DNA of 64,000 bases, from positions 1 through 64,000 of the forward strand of contig JAHFSX010000017.1 in NCBI GenBank assembly GCA_023269675.1. The letters run 5' to 3'. Source of the DNA: Verrucomicrobiota bacterium (GTDB lineage: Bacteria > Verrucomicrobiota > Kiritimatiellia > RFP12 > UBA1067). The position numbers were made by a program, and so were the translations under genes. Of this stretch, positions 1-9,600 are shown piece after piece. Position 1 is the first letter of the stretch. Each line of letters opens with the position of its first letter. The notes beneath the pieces are model-generated. The model was given only the letters and a program-made list of their open reading frames with translations. It did no database searches and had not been told where the DNA came from.

Positions 1-332
1 GTGACATCTCGTTCCTCATGGGTGCCGATTCTACCACGGTGTCCCGCATTTGACGGATGCGCCGGATTCCCGGACACTGCTTCTTCGGCTACGGTGTCCA
101 CGACTATGACATACCGCGGCGGGACGGGCTGGGCTTGAAAAACGCCCCGGCGTGTGATAAAAATAAGAACATAGGAGCACAGAACATGCGGCTTCGAGGA
201 GAATATAGACAATGAACAAAGTACGATTACCTCCGCTTTCTTGGGCTAAGGCAACCGTGGTTGTTCCTTTGTCCCGACCCCTTAGCCGCTTCTGAACAAT
301 ATCCGTGAGCCCTATCCTGAAAGGGGTAGCTA
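1..332. other. Upstream non-coding stretch with possible 3' remnant of a gene
   Basis: No confident gene. One plus-strand frame is open from 51 to a TGA at 213-215, but an in-frame TGA at 48-50 separates it from the window edge. It could be the decayed 3' end of an upstream gene or chance. The motifs GTGTCCCG (about 42-49) and CGGACACTGC (about 72-81) form a loose inverted pair resembling the termini of the element at 20846-21011. A hairpin follows at 244-287. Confidence 0.4.
244..287. terminator. Hairpin upstream of the DUF1566 pair
   Basis: GGCTAAGG at 244-251 pairs exactly with CCTTAGCC at 280-287, and a short inner stem CAACC/GGTTG lies within the loop. No T-run follows, so a terminator role for the gene left of the window is only possible. 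It ends 45 bp before the next start codon. Confidence 0.35.
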
Positions 333-1124
333 ATGAAAAGAGCGATGCTCATATTGACGATATGCTTATTGGCCATAGCCGGACAATCTGAAGTGACCTT
401 TTCTAACGTGACAGCGACGCAGACGCCTGGCACCAAGCGCGTTGTGATTTCATATGATGTGAGCAGCACTCAAACCAATAGGGTGACCGTATGGCTTGGG
501 GTTAAGAACGGCACGGAGGCGGTTGATGCCCTGCAGGTTACAGGCGATTTTGGACAGAATATTGTAACCGGAAGCGGAAAGACGATGATCTGGAACATGG
601 ATGCGGATTGGTCGAAAACAAATGCCTCTCTGGTGTTCGCCCTCGGTGCAGACGACAGGATCAGAAATACCCCCGTTCCAACCGGAGGCGATCCCCTAGC
701 CGTATCTTGGGAGGCCGTCAATGATCGCTGGGTAAAAAACATTTATGCCAACGGTGACATCACCATGAGTGACCGTTCCAACAATAGAATGTGGCTCTAT
801 AATGCCAATCCATGTGATCCAAAAAACTGGTATAAAGCCAAAAGTTATTGCGACAACTTGACCTACGCCTGGTATTCGGACTGGTATTTACCAGACCAGA
901 ACACGCTGATCGAACAACATTCACAGAGAATTTATTTCAGCGGCGTTGTAGAAAATTGCTACTACTGGTCCAGTACTAACGTCACCCTGCCAGGAGGCAG
1001 CATAAAAGCTATGGGCGTGAAATCATGGTATTATGCGTATCTTGGCACATTCCGGGTCGAATCAGACTCATTCAGTCCAGACACATACGACTATTTTGTG
1101 TGGCCGGTTCGCAGTATGCAATGA
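333..1124 (+). CDS. Secreted DUF1566 (Lcl C-terminal-type) protein
   Basis: 263 residues. The first 19 form a signal peptide ending near IAGQSE, so the protein is exported. Residues 20-110 are a beta-rich N-terminal domain of a kind often placed in front of SUMF1 or DUF1566 domains in this group. From about residue 119 the DUF1566 signature follows: GGDPLAVSWE, MWLYNANPC, YSDWYLPD, YYWSST, and a closing VWPVR. DUF1566 proteins are extracellular and mostly uncharacterised; Lcl, the Legionella protein with this domain, binds glycans. AAAGGGG supports the ATG at 333. Its C-terminal half closely matches the next gene, so the two are tandem paralogues. Base composition is clearly lower in GC than the genes to the right, which hints at separate origin. 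Confidence 0.8.
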   Translation: MKRAMLILTICLLAIAGQSEVTFSNVTATQTPGTKRVVISYDVSSTQTNRVTVWLGVKNGTEAVDALQVTGDFGQNIVTGSGKTMIWNMDADWSKTNASLVFALGADDRIRNTPVPTGGDPLAVSWEAVNDRWVKNIYANGDITMSDRSNNRMWLYNANPCDPKNWYKAKSYCDNLTYAWYSDWYLPDQNTLIEQHSQRIYFSGVVENCYYWSSTNVTLPGGSIKAMGVKSWYYAYLGTFRVESDSFSPDTYDYFVWPVRSMQ

Positions 1125-1202
1125 TCTGCAGTTAACACAGTCGGCGACGCACGTATCTTTTGCTGGCTGACAAATCTTTGTGCGGAAATAAGGATCATTC
1201 TG

Positions 1203-2336
1203 ATGAGAAAATGGTTCGCAACGATACTTGGCCTTCTGGGAATAGGCTCAGTGCAGGCCGATTATTCGATAACCAATATAACGGCAAGCGTGGATAACCG
1301 CGATTACACGCTGACCGTCGCCTCGGCTTACGGAACTCCGCTTCCGACCATTGGAGCTCATGCAAGTTATTGCTGGCACTCAGCCGTCACCTGCCAAGTC
1401 GATGCGGTTGTATCAGCGTATCCTTTCACATATTCCTGTTCTGGTTGGACCGGCACTGGCTCCATTCCGGCCTCAGGCACAACCAACAACACCGGAACCG
1501 TGATTCTCAGTGACATCAACTCGTCTTTGACATGGCTTTGGCACCCCATCGGCGATTCGGATTCAGATGGAATGCCTGATTGGTGGGAGCATGATCATTT
1601 TGGCAATGATGTGAATCCTAATGCAATGTGTTCGAACGGTCTGAATACGGCGTTGGAAGCCTACATCGCCGGTCTTGACCCGAAGGATCCTAAAGCGGCT
1701 TTTCGGACAACATTTCTCCGATCCCCGTCGGATTCGGTTCTCGGTTGGAACACGATTTCAGGACGCATTTACTCGGTATGGTGGTCGACGAACCTGCTGA
1801 ACGGGTTCGAGCACATCCGACGTAAAATTCCCTGGACGATGAACACTTTTACCGGCACGGTGCATGGAGCTGGAAGTCGGGGCTTTTACAAAATCGAGGT
1901 TCAGTTAGAACCTCAACCGCCTGAGGGTGGAGACCCGCTTGCATACTCATGGGAAGTCGTGAGCTCCAGATGGATCAAAAATATCTACGAAAACGGCGAT
2001 ACAACGATGATCGACAGGTCTACCGGTTATATGTGGCTTTATAATGCAAACCCCTGTGGCACGAAAAACTGGTTTGCGGCTTTGAGCTATTGTGACGCGC
2101 TAGCGTATGCCGGTTACTCGGACTGGGCGCTTCCGAATCATGACGTGTTAACAACGCAAGCCACTCAGAAGTCGTTCTTCACCAATGTGCAATCGAGTTC
2201 CAGCTATTGGACGAGCACAAGTTTGGGCAGCCCGGCTGGCTATGCGTACTCTGTCTACATGGCAAACCCCTTTGTTGAGGATGCGTACTATAAATACACT
2301 CCAATCTTTGTCTGGCCTTATCGAGTGATCCAATAG
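1203..2336 (+). CDS. Secreted DUF1566 protein with calcium-binding-type repeat
   Basis: 377 residues with a signal peptide (about 1-19, ending VQADY). Residues 20-120 form a beta-rich N-terminal domain. DSDSDGMPDWWE near 118-130 is a thrombospondin type 3-like Asp-rich motif, usually calcium-binding, followed by a stretch ending GLDPKDP. The C-terminal DUF1566 domain (about 240-377) shares GGDPLAYSWE, NIYENGDTTM, MWLYNANPC and VWPYR with the preceding gene, which lies 78 bp upstream. An AAGGA sequence precedes the ATG. Function is unknown; surface adhesion or glycan contact is an inference from the family. GC is low for this window. Confidence 0.8.
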   Translation: MRKWFATILGLLGIGSVQADYSITNITASVDNRDYTLTVASAYGTPLPTIGAHASYCWHSAVTCQVDAVVSAYPFTYSCSGWTGTGSIPASGTTNNTGTVILSDINSSLTWLWHPIGDSDSDGMPDWWEHDHFGNDVNPNAMCSNGLNTALEAYIAGLDPKDPKAAFRTTFLRSPSDSVLGWNTISGRIYSVWWSTNLLNGFEHIRRKIPWTMNTFTGTVHGAGSRGFYKIEVQLEPQPPEGGDPLAYSWEVVSSRWIKNIYENGDTTMIDRSTGYMWLYNANPCGTKNWFAALSYCDALAYAGYSDWALPNHDVLTTQATQKSFFTNVQSSSSYWTSTSLGSPAGYAYSVYMANPFVEDAYYKYTPIFVWPYRVIQ

Positions 2337-2368
2337 GCCTGGCGAGGGACTGGTTGCTTCCCATGCGC

Positions 2369-2400
2369 AGGCGGAATAGGGGGTCGAGGCGGAATAGGGG
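2369..2400 (+). repeat. Two direct copies of a 14-nt repeat
   Basis: AGGCGGAATAGGGG occurs at 2369-2382 and 2387-2400, an 18-bp period, in the convergent gap between the second DUF1566 gene and the minus-strand gene at 2473. No function is evident. Confidence 0.6.
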
Positions 2401-2472
2401 TGACAAACGGACAAAGAAGGAAAGGCGGCCGGTAGGCCACCCTCTCTCTGAGTTTGTTCAGCGCGGCCAGGT

Positions 2473-2877
2473 TCACTTGCCCTTCTTCAACTCCTCGGCC
2501 AGCCACTCGTCAGCCGTCAGCTTCTTGTCGCCGCCGCCACCGCCCGCCGGGGGCTTCGCGGCTTTGCCGGTCAGTTTCTCCAGACGGTCCACCTCGGCCT
2601 TGAGCGCGTCACGTTCCGTTTTGAGCGTGTCGCGCTCGGCGGTCAGCGTGTCGCGTTCCGTTTTGAACGTGTCCCGCTCGGCAGTGAGATCGGCGACAAC
2701 CTTATCGGCAGCAGCCTTGTCCGCGGCGGCTTTATCAGTGGCGGCTTTGTCAGCGGCGGCCTTGTCGGCCGCCGCTTGATCGACAGCGACCTTGTCAGCG
2801 GCGGCTTTGTCGGAGGCAGCTTTGTCGGCGGCAGCCTGGTCAATCACTTCCTTCGCAACGTCATCGGGTTTGCTCAT
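2473..2877 (-). CDS. Small coiled-coil protein with AAADK pentapeptide repeats
   Basis: 134 residues starting MSKPDD; AAAGGAG six bases upstream fixes this start over a longer reading from 2904. About ten tandem five-residue units of the type AAADK fill roughly residues 14-62. They are followed by TAERDTFKTERDTL-type units of 14 residues in heptad register, giving a strongly predicted helix, then a Gly-rich linker and an acidic/basic tail. No signal peptide. No enzymatic motif. The changing repeat length (5, then 7) suggests an extended helix leading into a coiled coil. It lies downstream of the small gene at 3034-3315; both may be phage or mobile-element derived, but no phage hallmark is present. 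Confidence 0.65.
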   Translation of the reverse strand: MSKPDDVAKEVIDQAAADKAASDKAAADKVAVDQAAADKAAADKAATDKAAADKAAADKVVADLTAERDTFKTERDTLTAERDTLKTERDALKAEVDRLEKLTGKAAKPPAGGGGGDKKLTADEWLAEELKKGK

Positions 2878-2943
2878 AACTCTCCTTTTGCTTTGACTCA
2901 CCAATTGCCTTCATCACGAAGGCGCCCTGAATGAGAATCTGTA

Positions 2944-3016
2944 ACACGAAGACGCAAAGACACAAAGAACACGAAGTGGTTTCTTTGAGCTTCTTTGAGT
3001 CTTGGTGCCTTTGTGT
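2944..3016. repeat. Inverted arms of 8-nt repeat units
   Basis: Left arm 2944-2976 consists of units like ACACGAAG, ACGCAAAG, ACACAAAG. The right arm (2983-3016) is the complement type: CTTTGAGC, CTTTGAGT, CTTGGTGC, CTTTGTGT. The arms are separated by a few bases and could form an imperfect cruciform or RNA hairpin. It occupies the gap between two minus-strand genes. Confidence 0.7.
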
Positions 3017-3033
3017 TGGATGTCGGGTCGGGT

Positions 3034-3315
3034 TTACTCGTCCGTTTCTTGGTCGGTTTCACTTGCCATGTTCTCGATCAGGCCGAGCATGACCGACATG
3101 CCGGCCGTGATCCCGTAATCGTGCGGGGACCTTTCGGCCACCGAGAGCGCCCGCCCGGCCGCGACGTCATGCAGCGTCAGCAGGAACTTCGTTTCCGACG
3201 GGGTTTTCAGAAACTGCAGGAGCTGTTTCCGGTCCGCGTCCTTCCAGGGTTCTGGAGCCTCATATCGCGCCTTCGGCAGCGGCGGCTTGCGGCCCGTGGT
3301 GTCGAATTGATTCAT
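3034..3315 (-). CDS. Hypothetical protein, 93 residues
   Basis: A short acidic cytosolic protein without signal peptide or membrane segment. A strong AAGGAGG precedes the ATG at 3315, which supports real translation. The N-terminus is Pro-rich and basic, and the tail ends in an acidic TDQETDE. No motif is recognised. It sits upstream of the AAADK-repeat gene on the same strand, 156 bp away, with an 8-nt-unit inverted array between them. Confidence 0.6.
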   Translation of the reverse strand: MNQFDTTGRKPPLPKARYEAPEPWKDADRKQLLQFLKTPSETKFLLTLHDVAAGRALSVAERSPHDYGITAGMSVMLGLIENMASETDQETDE

Positions 3316-3339
3316 GTGAACCTCCTTAACGATTTAAAG

Positions 3340-3397
3340 ACGGGATGAACAGGATGGGGAGGTTGCGTTTAATCCTGTAAATCATGTAAATCCTGTC
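3340..3397. repeat. 9-nt-unit array with inverted partner
   Basis: Units AATCCTGTA (3371-3379), AATCATGTA (3380-3388) and AATCCTGTC (3389-3397) follow a complementary stretch GATGAACAGGATG just upstream. A similar inverted pair recurs at 29401-29456. Confidence 0.65.
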
Positions 3398-3417
3398 AAA
3401 AAAACGGTTGCGTTGCG

Positions 3418-3443
3418 GACGGCTCGGCGGTCCGTCCCTACCG
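3418..3443. repeat. Partial copy of the GGACGG palindromic element
   Basis: GGACGGCTCGGCGGTCCGTC followed by CCTACC resembles the right half of the elements at 22956-23063 and 32448-32558. It appears as a lone degenerate half. Confidence 0.5.
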
Positions 3444-3467
3444 ATTCATTCGGTCTCTTGCTTTTTG

Positions 3468-3544
3468 CCGACTGCCGATTGCCGACTGTCCTCCGTCTTC
3501 CGTCCTCGGTCCTCCGGCCTCCGTCCTCAGGTCCACGTCCTCCG
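3468..3544. repeat. Array of eleven 7-nt units
   Basis: Exact 7-nt periodicity for 77 bp: CCGACTG, CCGATTG, CCGACTG, then eight units of TCCTCCG type. It lies immediately upstream of the putative operator of the giant repeat protein. It is too short in unit for CRISPR. Confidence 0.8.
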
Positions 3545-3550
3545 CCTGTT

Positions 3551-3615
3551 TGCGCAAAAATCATAAAAGTTCGTGCGCAAAAGTAGATAGTTTGCGCTTG
3601 GGATGCTGGTATACT
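3551..3615 (+). promoter_or_regulatory. Putative activator operator and promoter
   Basis: Direct repeats TGCGCAAAA start at 3551 and 3574 (23 bp apart), followed by ATAGTTT at 3587-3593 and a -10-like TATACT at 3610-3615. The same arrangement occurs at 15800-15864 before the other beta-strand-repeat gene. Two direct repeats about two helical turns apart above a promoter with a poor -35 fit an AraC/XylS-type activator. The binding protein is not in this window. Confidence 0.6.
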
Positions 3616-3674
3616 GATGCTGTATGTTGTTTTCGGGTTCGGCGGCGTGGTCAGTGGCATAAGGAAATCCCAGA

Positions 3675-6600
3675 ATGAGAAAAACGTTTGTGGCATGGGC
3701 GATGTCGTGTTTGGGCGTGCTGTCGCTGCTGGCGGCGGACGGCACGTGGACCGGGGCGGTGGACGGCGCGTGGAGCGCCGCCGCGAACTGGCAGGGCGGG
3801 ACCGTGGCCTCGGGCGCGGGCTCGTCGGCCTATCTGTCGAACCTGGCGGGGCCGATCCGGATCACCAACGACGTCGCCGGCCTGAAGCTCAAGGCGCTCG
3901 TGGCGTACGGCGGGGCCTACACGCTTTACGGGCAGCCGCTCACGCTCGAGGGCGCTTTGCTGAACAGCATCAGCGTCAGTAACGGGGCACTTGTGGTCGG
4001 CCACACCGTCAATCTGAGCAGCAACGTGCAGGTGGTCGTGGAGACGGCGGCGAGCCTGACGACGACGGGGCTAATCGACTATTGGGGGCTCACCAACACG
4101 GTCACGAAAAAAGGGTCGGGCGAGTGGGTGTTCGCGGGACGCTGCGCGGAGACCAATGCGAACGCGTTCTTCGATGTCTTGGGCGGCACGGTCCGCTTTG
4201 CGGCCGGCTCGGTCTTTACCAAGCGCGGCGGCAACCGCGAGAATGTCCGCGTGGGCTACGGCGGGCTTCCCGGGCGTGCCGTGGTGGAGAGCGGCGCGAC
4301 CGTGAACATCGACGGCTTTGTGCTGGGGCACGACACGTCCAACGCCAAAGGTGCCCTGCTCGTGGACGGCGGCACGCTTACGGCCAACACGATGGACACG
4401 AGCAGCCCGATTCTGGTCGGGCGGTATGCCGTCGGGTCGCTGAGCGTGTCGAACGCGGCGTCGGTGGATATCGTCAACTGGTTGGGTTTAGGCGCGTTTA
4501 ACCGGGGCGAGCTGAATGTCGGCGGCAACAGCACCGTGTCGGTCGGGCGCTTGGCGTTCGGGGTGATGTTGCAGGAGTCCTCGACTTTTGTGGGGCCGGG
4601 CGTTGTCACGGTCGGCTCCGGCCTGCTGTCGGTCACCAACCAGTTCGTGTGGAGGTCGTCGGGTGTGGCGGCGCGCACGAATCTCATGACCGTGGGTAAC
4701 GGGTCGGCGGGAAGCGCCACCTTGCGGCTGCCCGCCACGGTGAAATCGGCCTCGAACAACGGGTCCGCCCGCCTGACCGTCAACGGCGGCACGTTGGAGA
4801 TGATCGGCGTCCGCGACGCGGGCAGCGGGGCTTCGCTGACGAATTACCTTTTCGGACTGGAACAGCTTTGGGTCGGCCGCGGCGGAGCGGTCTTGGATGT
4901 CACGAGCAACGATGTCGTGATCACGCAGCTGATCGCGCGCGATCCGTCGGAGCTGCGGCTGGGCGGCGGTCTGACGAAGCGCGGCGCGGGCTGGCTGACG
5001 TTGGCGGGCGGATGCACGTACGAGGGCCCGACGGTGGTCCAGCAGGGCACGCTGCGGCTGCGCGGCGCGTTGCCGGCCGGCGCGACGGTGGTGGCTCCGG
5101 GAGCGGCGCTCAGCCTGGCGGACGGGCAGCTCCGCGCCTTCGAGCCGTCGGCGCTGACCGCCGGGCAGGGCGGCGAGTCGGTGATCGAGCTGGAACTCGG
5201 AGCGGCCGCAGCCAGCGACAGCCTGACGCTGGCGGCGGGATCGCAACTGGGAACGGTGCGGTTGGCCTTGGTCTTTCTTCCCGGCGTGGTTGGCACATGG
5301 CCCGGCGACTATGTGGTCGCAACCTATGCGGGCGCCGATCCCGATGTGAGCGGATGGGCGGTGCAGGTGCCGGCGGGCGTGTCGGCCTCATTCGAGACGC
5401 AATCCGCGCAGAAGCGTGTGGTCATGCACGTGACGTCTGTGGCGACGGGGAACTCGGTCTGGATCGCGCCCGGCTCCGGCGCGTGGGCGACCGCGGCCAA
5501 CTGGAACGCGGCCCCGGTCAGCGATCCGGCGACACAGGTCCTGTTCGGCAACGCGCTCGGCATGGCGGCCACGGTGAGCCTGGGCTCCGCGGCGACGCTG
5601 GGACGCTTGACCTTTGACACGCCTTACGCCTGCACGCTGAGCGGCGCGGGGCTCACCTTCGGCGCGAGCGGAACGCCGGGCGCGTTGTCCGTCCAGCAAG
5701 GGGCGCACGTGATCCGCTCCGCCGTGAGCCTGCCCGCCAATCTGACGGTGACGGCGCAGCCGGCCGCCTCGGTGCAGTTCGACGGCGCGGTGACCGGCAG
5801 CGGCATCACGGTGACGGGCGGCGGTGCGGTGGCGGTCTCCAACAGCGCGCTGGACAGCGTGGCGCTGACCTTGGACGGCGGGGCGCTGAGCGTGCCGGAA
5901 ACCGCCACGATCGGCACGGCGGTCACCCTGGCTGCGGCGGGCGGGACGGTGGCGCCGGCCGCGGGCAAGACGGCGACGCTCTCCGGCGCGCTCAGCGGGC
6001 CGGGGGCGCTGACCAAGACCGGCGCGAGCATCGCGGTGCTGAGCGGCGCGAACTCGGCGACAGGCGTGCGCACGGTGCAGAACGGCACGCTGACCTTGTC
6101 GTCGCTGACCGACGGCGGCGACCTGGTGATCGGCGAAGGCACGCTGAAGTACACGGGGCCGAATGTCGCGACCGCGAAGGGGTTCACGATCCGGACGAGC
6201 AACGCCAAATTGGGCGCCGCTTTCGAGAGCGACTCGGACGTGACCTTCAACGGGAACATCAAAACGGATAGCGGCGTCTTCATCAAAGCGGGCAGGGGCA
6301 CGCTCACGTTCGCAGCAACGGGCGAAAACCGCATCGGGACGGGCGACGGTTCGGACATCTATCAGGCGGTGGTGAATCGCGGCGCGTACGGCGAAAGCCC
6401 GACGCAGGGGCTGCGCATTTTCCAGGTGCTGAACGGCAAGGTCGTGATGGGGGTGCCGGGCCAGACCAACATCTTCAACAACACGGTCATTGTCGGCGGC
6501 GAAAGCACGCTTGCGGCCAACGCCGAAACCGCCGGTCATCTCGAGATCAACGGCGGCGTGCTGCAGTGCGGGTACATCACCATCGGGCGCGGCAACGGCA

Positions 6601-9600
6601 GCGCGGTGACCGCGCCGACCGGGGTGGTGTCCTCGGTCCACATCAACGGAGGGCTGGTGCAGAGCTCGGCGGGCCTCTACATGGGGGCGCGCCTCGACCA
6701 GACGACGATCACGGCCCGTCCGCTCTTCGAGATGAACGACGGCGTGTTCACGGGGCCGGTGCTCTTCTGCGGAAGCGCGACCGGCACCATCCGCCCGCGC
6801 CTGCTGTTCAACGGCGGGTTTGTGGCGATCACCGGTCCGAACAGCGGCGACGTGCGTCTGGCGGTCGATGGCGGATGCACGAGCGAAACCGTGGTCGCGG
6901 GCGGCGTGCTGTCCATCTCGAACACGGTCATCCGCATCGCGGACACCAGCGCCGCCGCCAAGGGCGTGGTGCGCCTCAACGGCGGACGTCTGATCACCCG
7001 CGGCTTCGAGCGGCTGGGCAGCGGCGTGGGCGAGCTCTACCTGAACGGCGGCGTGATGCAGAACTGCCAGAGCATGACGCTGACGAACCTGTCCTCCGCC
7101 ACCGTGCAGGCGGGCGGACTTGTGGCTGACGTGCCGGCGGGACTCACGCTGACGGTCATGCAGACGCTCGCCCACGACGCGGCGCTGGGCGGATCACCCG
7201 ACGGCGGCGTCATCAAGCTGGGCAACGGCACACTGTCCTTTGGGTTGAGCCAGACCTATACCGGCCCGACGGTCGTCTCCGGCGGCGTCTTCCGGTTGGC
7301 GGCCGCGCTGGCGGTGACCAACCTGACACTGGCGGGCGGCACCACGCTGCAGCTGACAGACGGAGTTAACCGGCCCTTCACACCCTCGGCCTTTGTGGCT
7401 GGCGATGCCAACGGTAATGCGCGGGTCGAGCTGGACGTGTCGGCCGACGGCAGCGCGTACGATGTGCTGGCGCTGCCTTCCGGCTTCGCGGGGTCATTGA
7501 CGTTCCGCCTCTACAAGACTGGCACGGCGACGCTGTTCGTGCGGCCCGGCCGCTATCCGCTGGTGACGTTCAGCGGCGCGGCGCCGTCCACCGCCGGCTG
7601 GGCGGTCGAGGGCTTGGGCACGGTCGCGTCGTTCGAGACCGAGGGCACGGCCATCTATATCCGCATCGGCAGCGGCGCCGGCGCGGCGGGGTCTTCCGTT
7701 TGGACGAACGCGTTGGGAGGCGCCTGGTCCACGGCCGGCAACTGGTCCGCGGCTCCCGCGGACGACGCCTCGGCCAGTGTGTTTTTCGGCAACGCGATCG
7801 CCGCGCCCGCGACGATCACGACCGGCGGCGGCGTGACCTTCGGATACCTGGCGGTCGACAGCGCGGTCGCCTACCGCTGGAGCGGCGGCGCGCTGACGCT
7901 GGGTTCGGCGGCGAGCAACGCCGTGATCCACGTCGCGCAAGGCGCGCACGCGGTCGACGCGGATCTGGCCGCGCCCTCCGCGGCGTCCGTGCTGATCGAC
8001 GCCGGCGCGACCCTGCAGGTCAACGGCGCGGTCACCGGGGCGGGCGGTTTGTCGGTGACGGGCGGCACGCTGGCGCTGACCAACGGGCCGGCTTGCGACG
8101 TGCCGGTCACGCTGGACGGGGTGACGCTGTCCCTGCCGCAGGCCACGGTGTTCGATACGCCCTTCACGCTGGGCGCCGGCGGGGCGGTGTTCACGCCGGC
8201 CACCGGGCGCACGGTGACCGTCACGTCGGACATCGCCGGCGCGGGCGGGCTGACCAAGAGCGGGTCGAGCTTCCTGGCACTTGCGGGAGCCAGCACGTTT
8301 GCCGGCGACTTGACGGTGCGCAACGGCACGCTGTCGCTTGCGGCCGAGCCGGGGAGCGCCCTGGTGATCGGTGAAGGCACGTTCAGGTATACCGGACCGG
8401 CCGCGGCCTTCACGCGCGGCTATACGGTCCGCACGACGTCGGCCACGCAGGCCGCCACAATCGACACGGACGCGGACATCACCTTCAACGGTCAGGTCAA
8501 GGCCGACCTGGGCGCGTTCATCAAGTTCGGCAGCGGCACGCTGACCTACGCGTATCCGGGCGAGAACACGCTGAGCGCGGGTGACAACATCAACTACGGA
8601 AGCGTCAACCTGAACCGCCAGCCCTATGGCGACACGCCCTCGCAGGGCTACCGCAGCTTCAACGTCTTCAACGGCAAGGTGGTGCTCGGCGCCGCCGGGC
8701 AAACCAACCGCTTCGCCAGCGCCATCATCATCGGCGGCCAGAGCACGACGAACGCGGACGCCGAGACCGCCGCCAGCATGGAGATCAGCGACGGCGTGAA
8801 CCTGCTGACGGACTATATCACCGTCGGACGCGGCAACGGCAGCCTGGCCACCGCGCCGACCGGCATGGTCTCGACGCTGACGGTCAACGGCGGCACGACC
8901 CTCGCGAGCGGCTTCTGGATGGCGGCGATGATGACCAACATGACGACGCTGACCGCGCGGCCGGTCTTCACGATGAACGCCGGCGCGCTGAGCACGCTGA
9001 ATTTTTACTGCGGCAGCTTGGGCGGCACACCCAAACCGAAGATCGTGATCAACGGCGGCACGCTGACGGTCGGGCCGAACGACGCGATGAAACTCGCGAA
9101 CAGTCCCGGCTGCGAAACCGAACTGACGATCACGGGGGGCAGCCTCGTGCTGACCAACCAGGTGCTGAGCCTGGCGGAGAACTACGTCGGCGCCAAGGGC
9201 GTTCTCAATCTCGACGGCGGGCGCCTGGTCGCGCTCAACCTCACGCAGAACAGCACCAATGGGGCCGGCCTCGTGAACTTCAACGGCGGCACCTTCCAGC
9301 CCAGCGCGTCGCAGACGCTGAGCGCGTTGGCGTTGACGAACCGGTTGGGTGGCGCGCGCTTTGATGTCCCGGCCGGCGTGACCTTCACGCTGAACCGGAC
9401 CCTCAACCATGACGCGACTTTGGGGGCAGCCGCGGACGGCGGGCTGGCCAAGTTGGGCGCGGGCACGCTGGTTGTGGCGGGCGCGCAGGCCTACACCGGG
9501 CCCACGGTGGTCTCCAACGGCACGCTGAGTGTGACCGGCACGCTGCCGGCGGAGGCGGAGCTGATCGCCGCGCCCGAAGGGGCGCTGATCCTGGCCGCGC

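Noticed and set aside
51..215. A gene fragment at the left edge
   Set aside because: The frame is short, interrupted by a TGA at 48-50, and its translation matches no family I recognise, so it is not listed as CDS or pseudogene.
3468..3544. Short repeat array as CRISPR
   Set aside because: Units are 7 nt and contiguous with no spacers; no cas genes are near.
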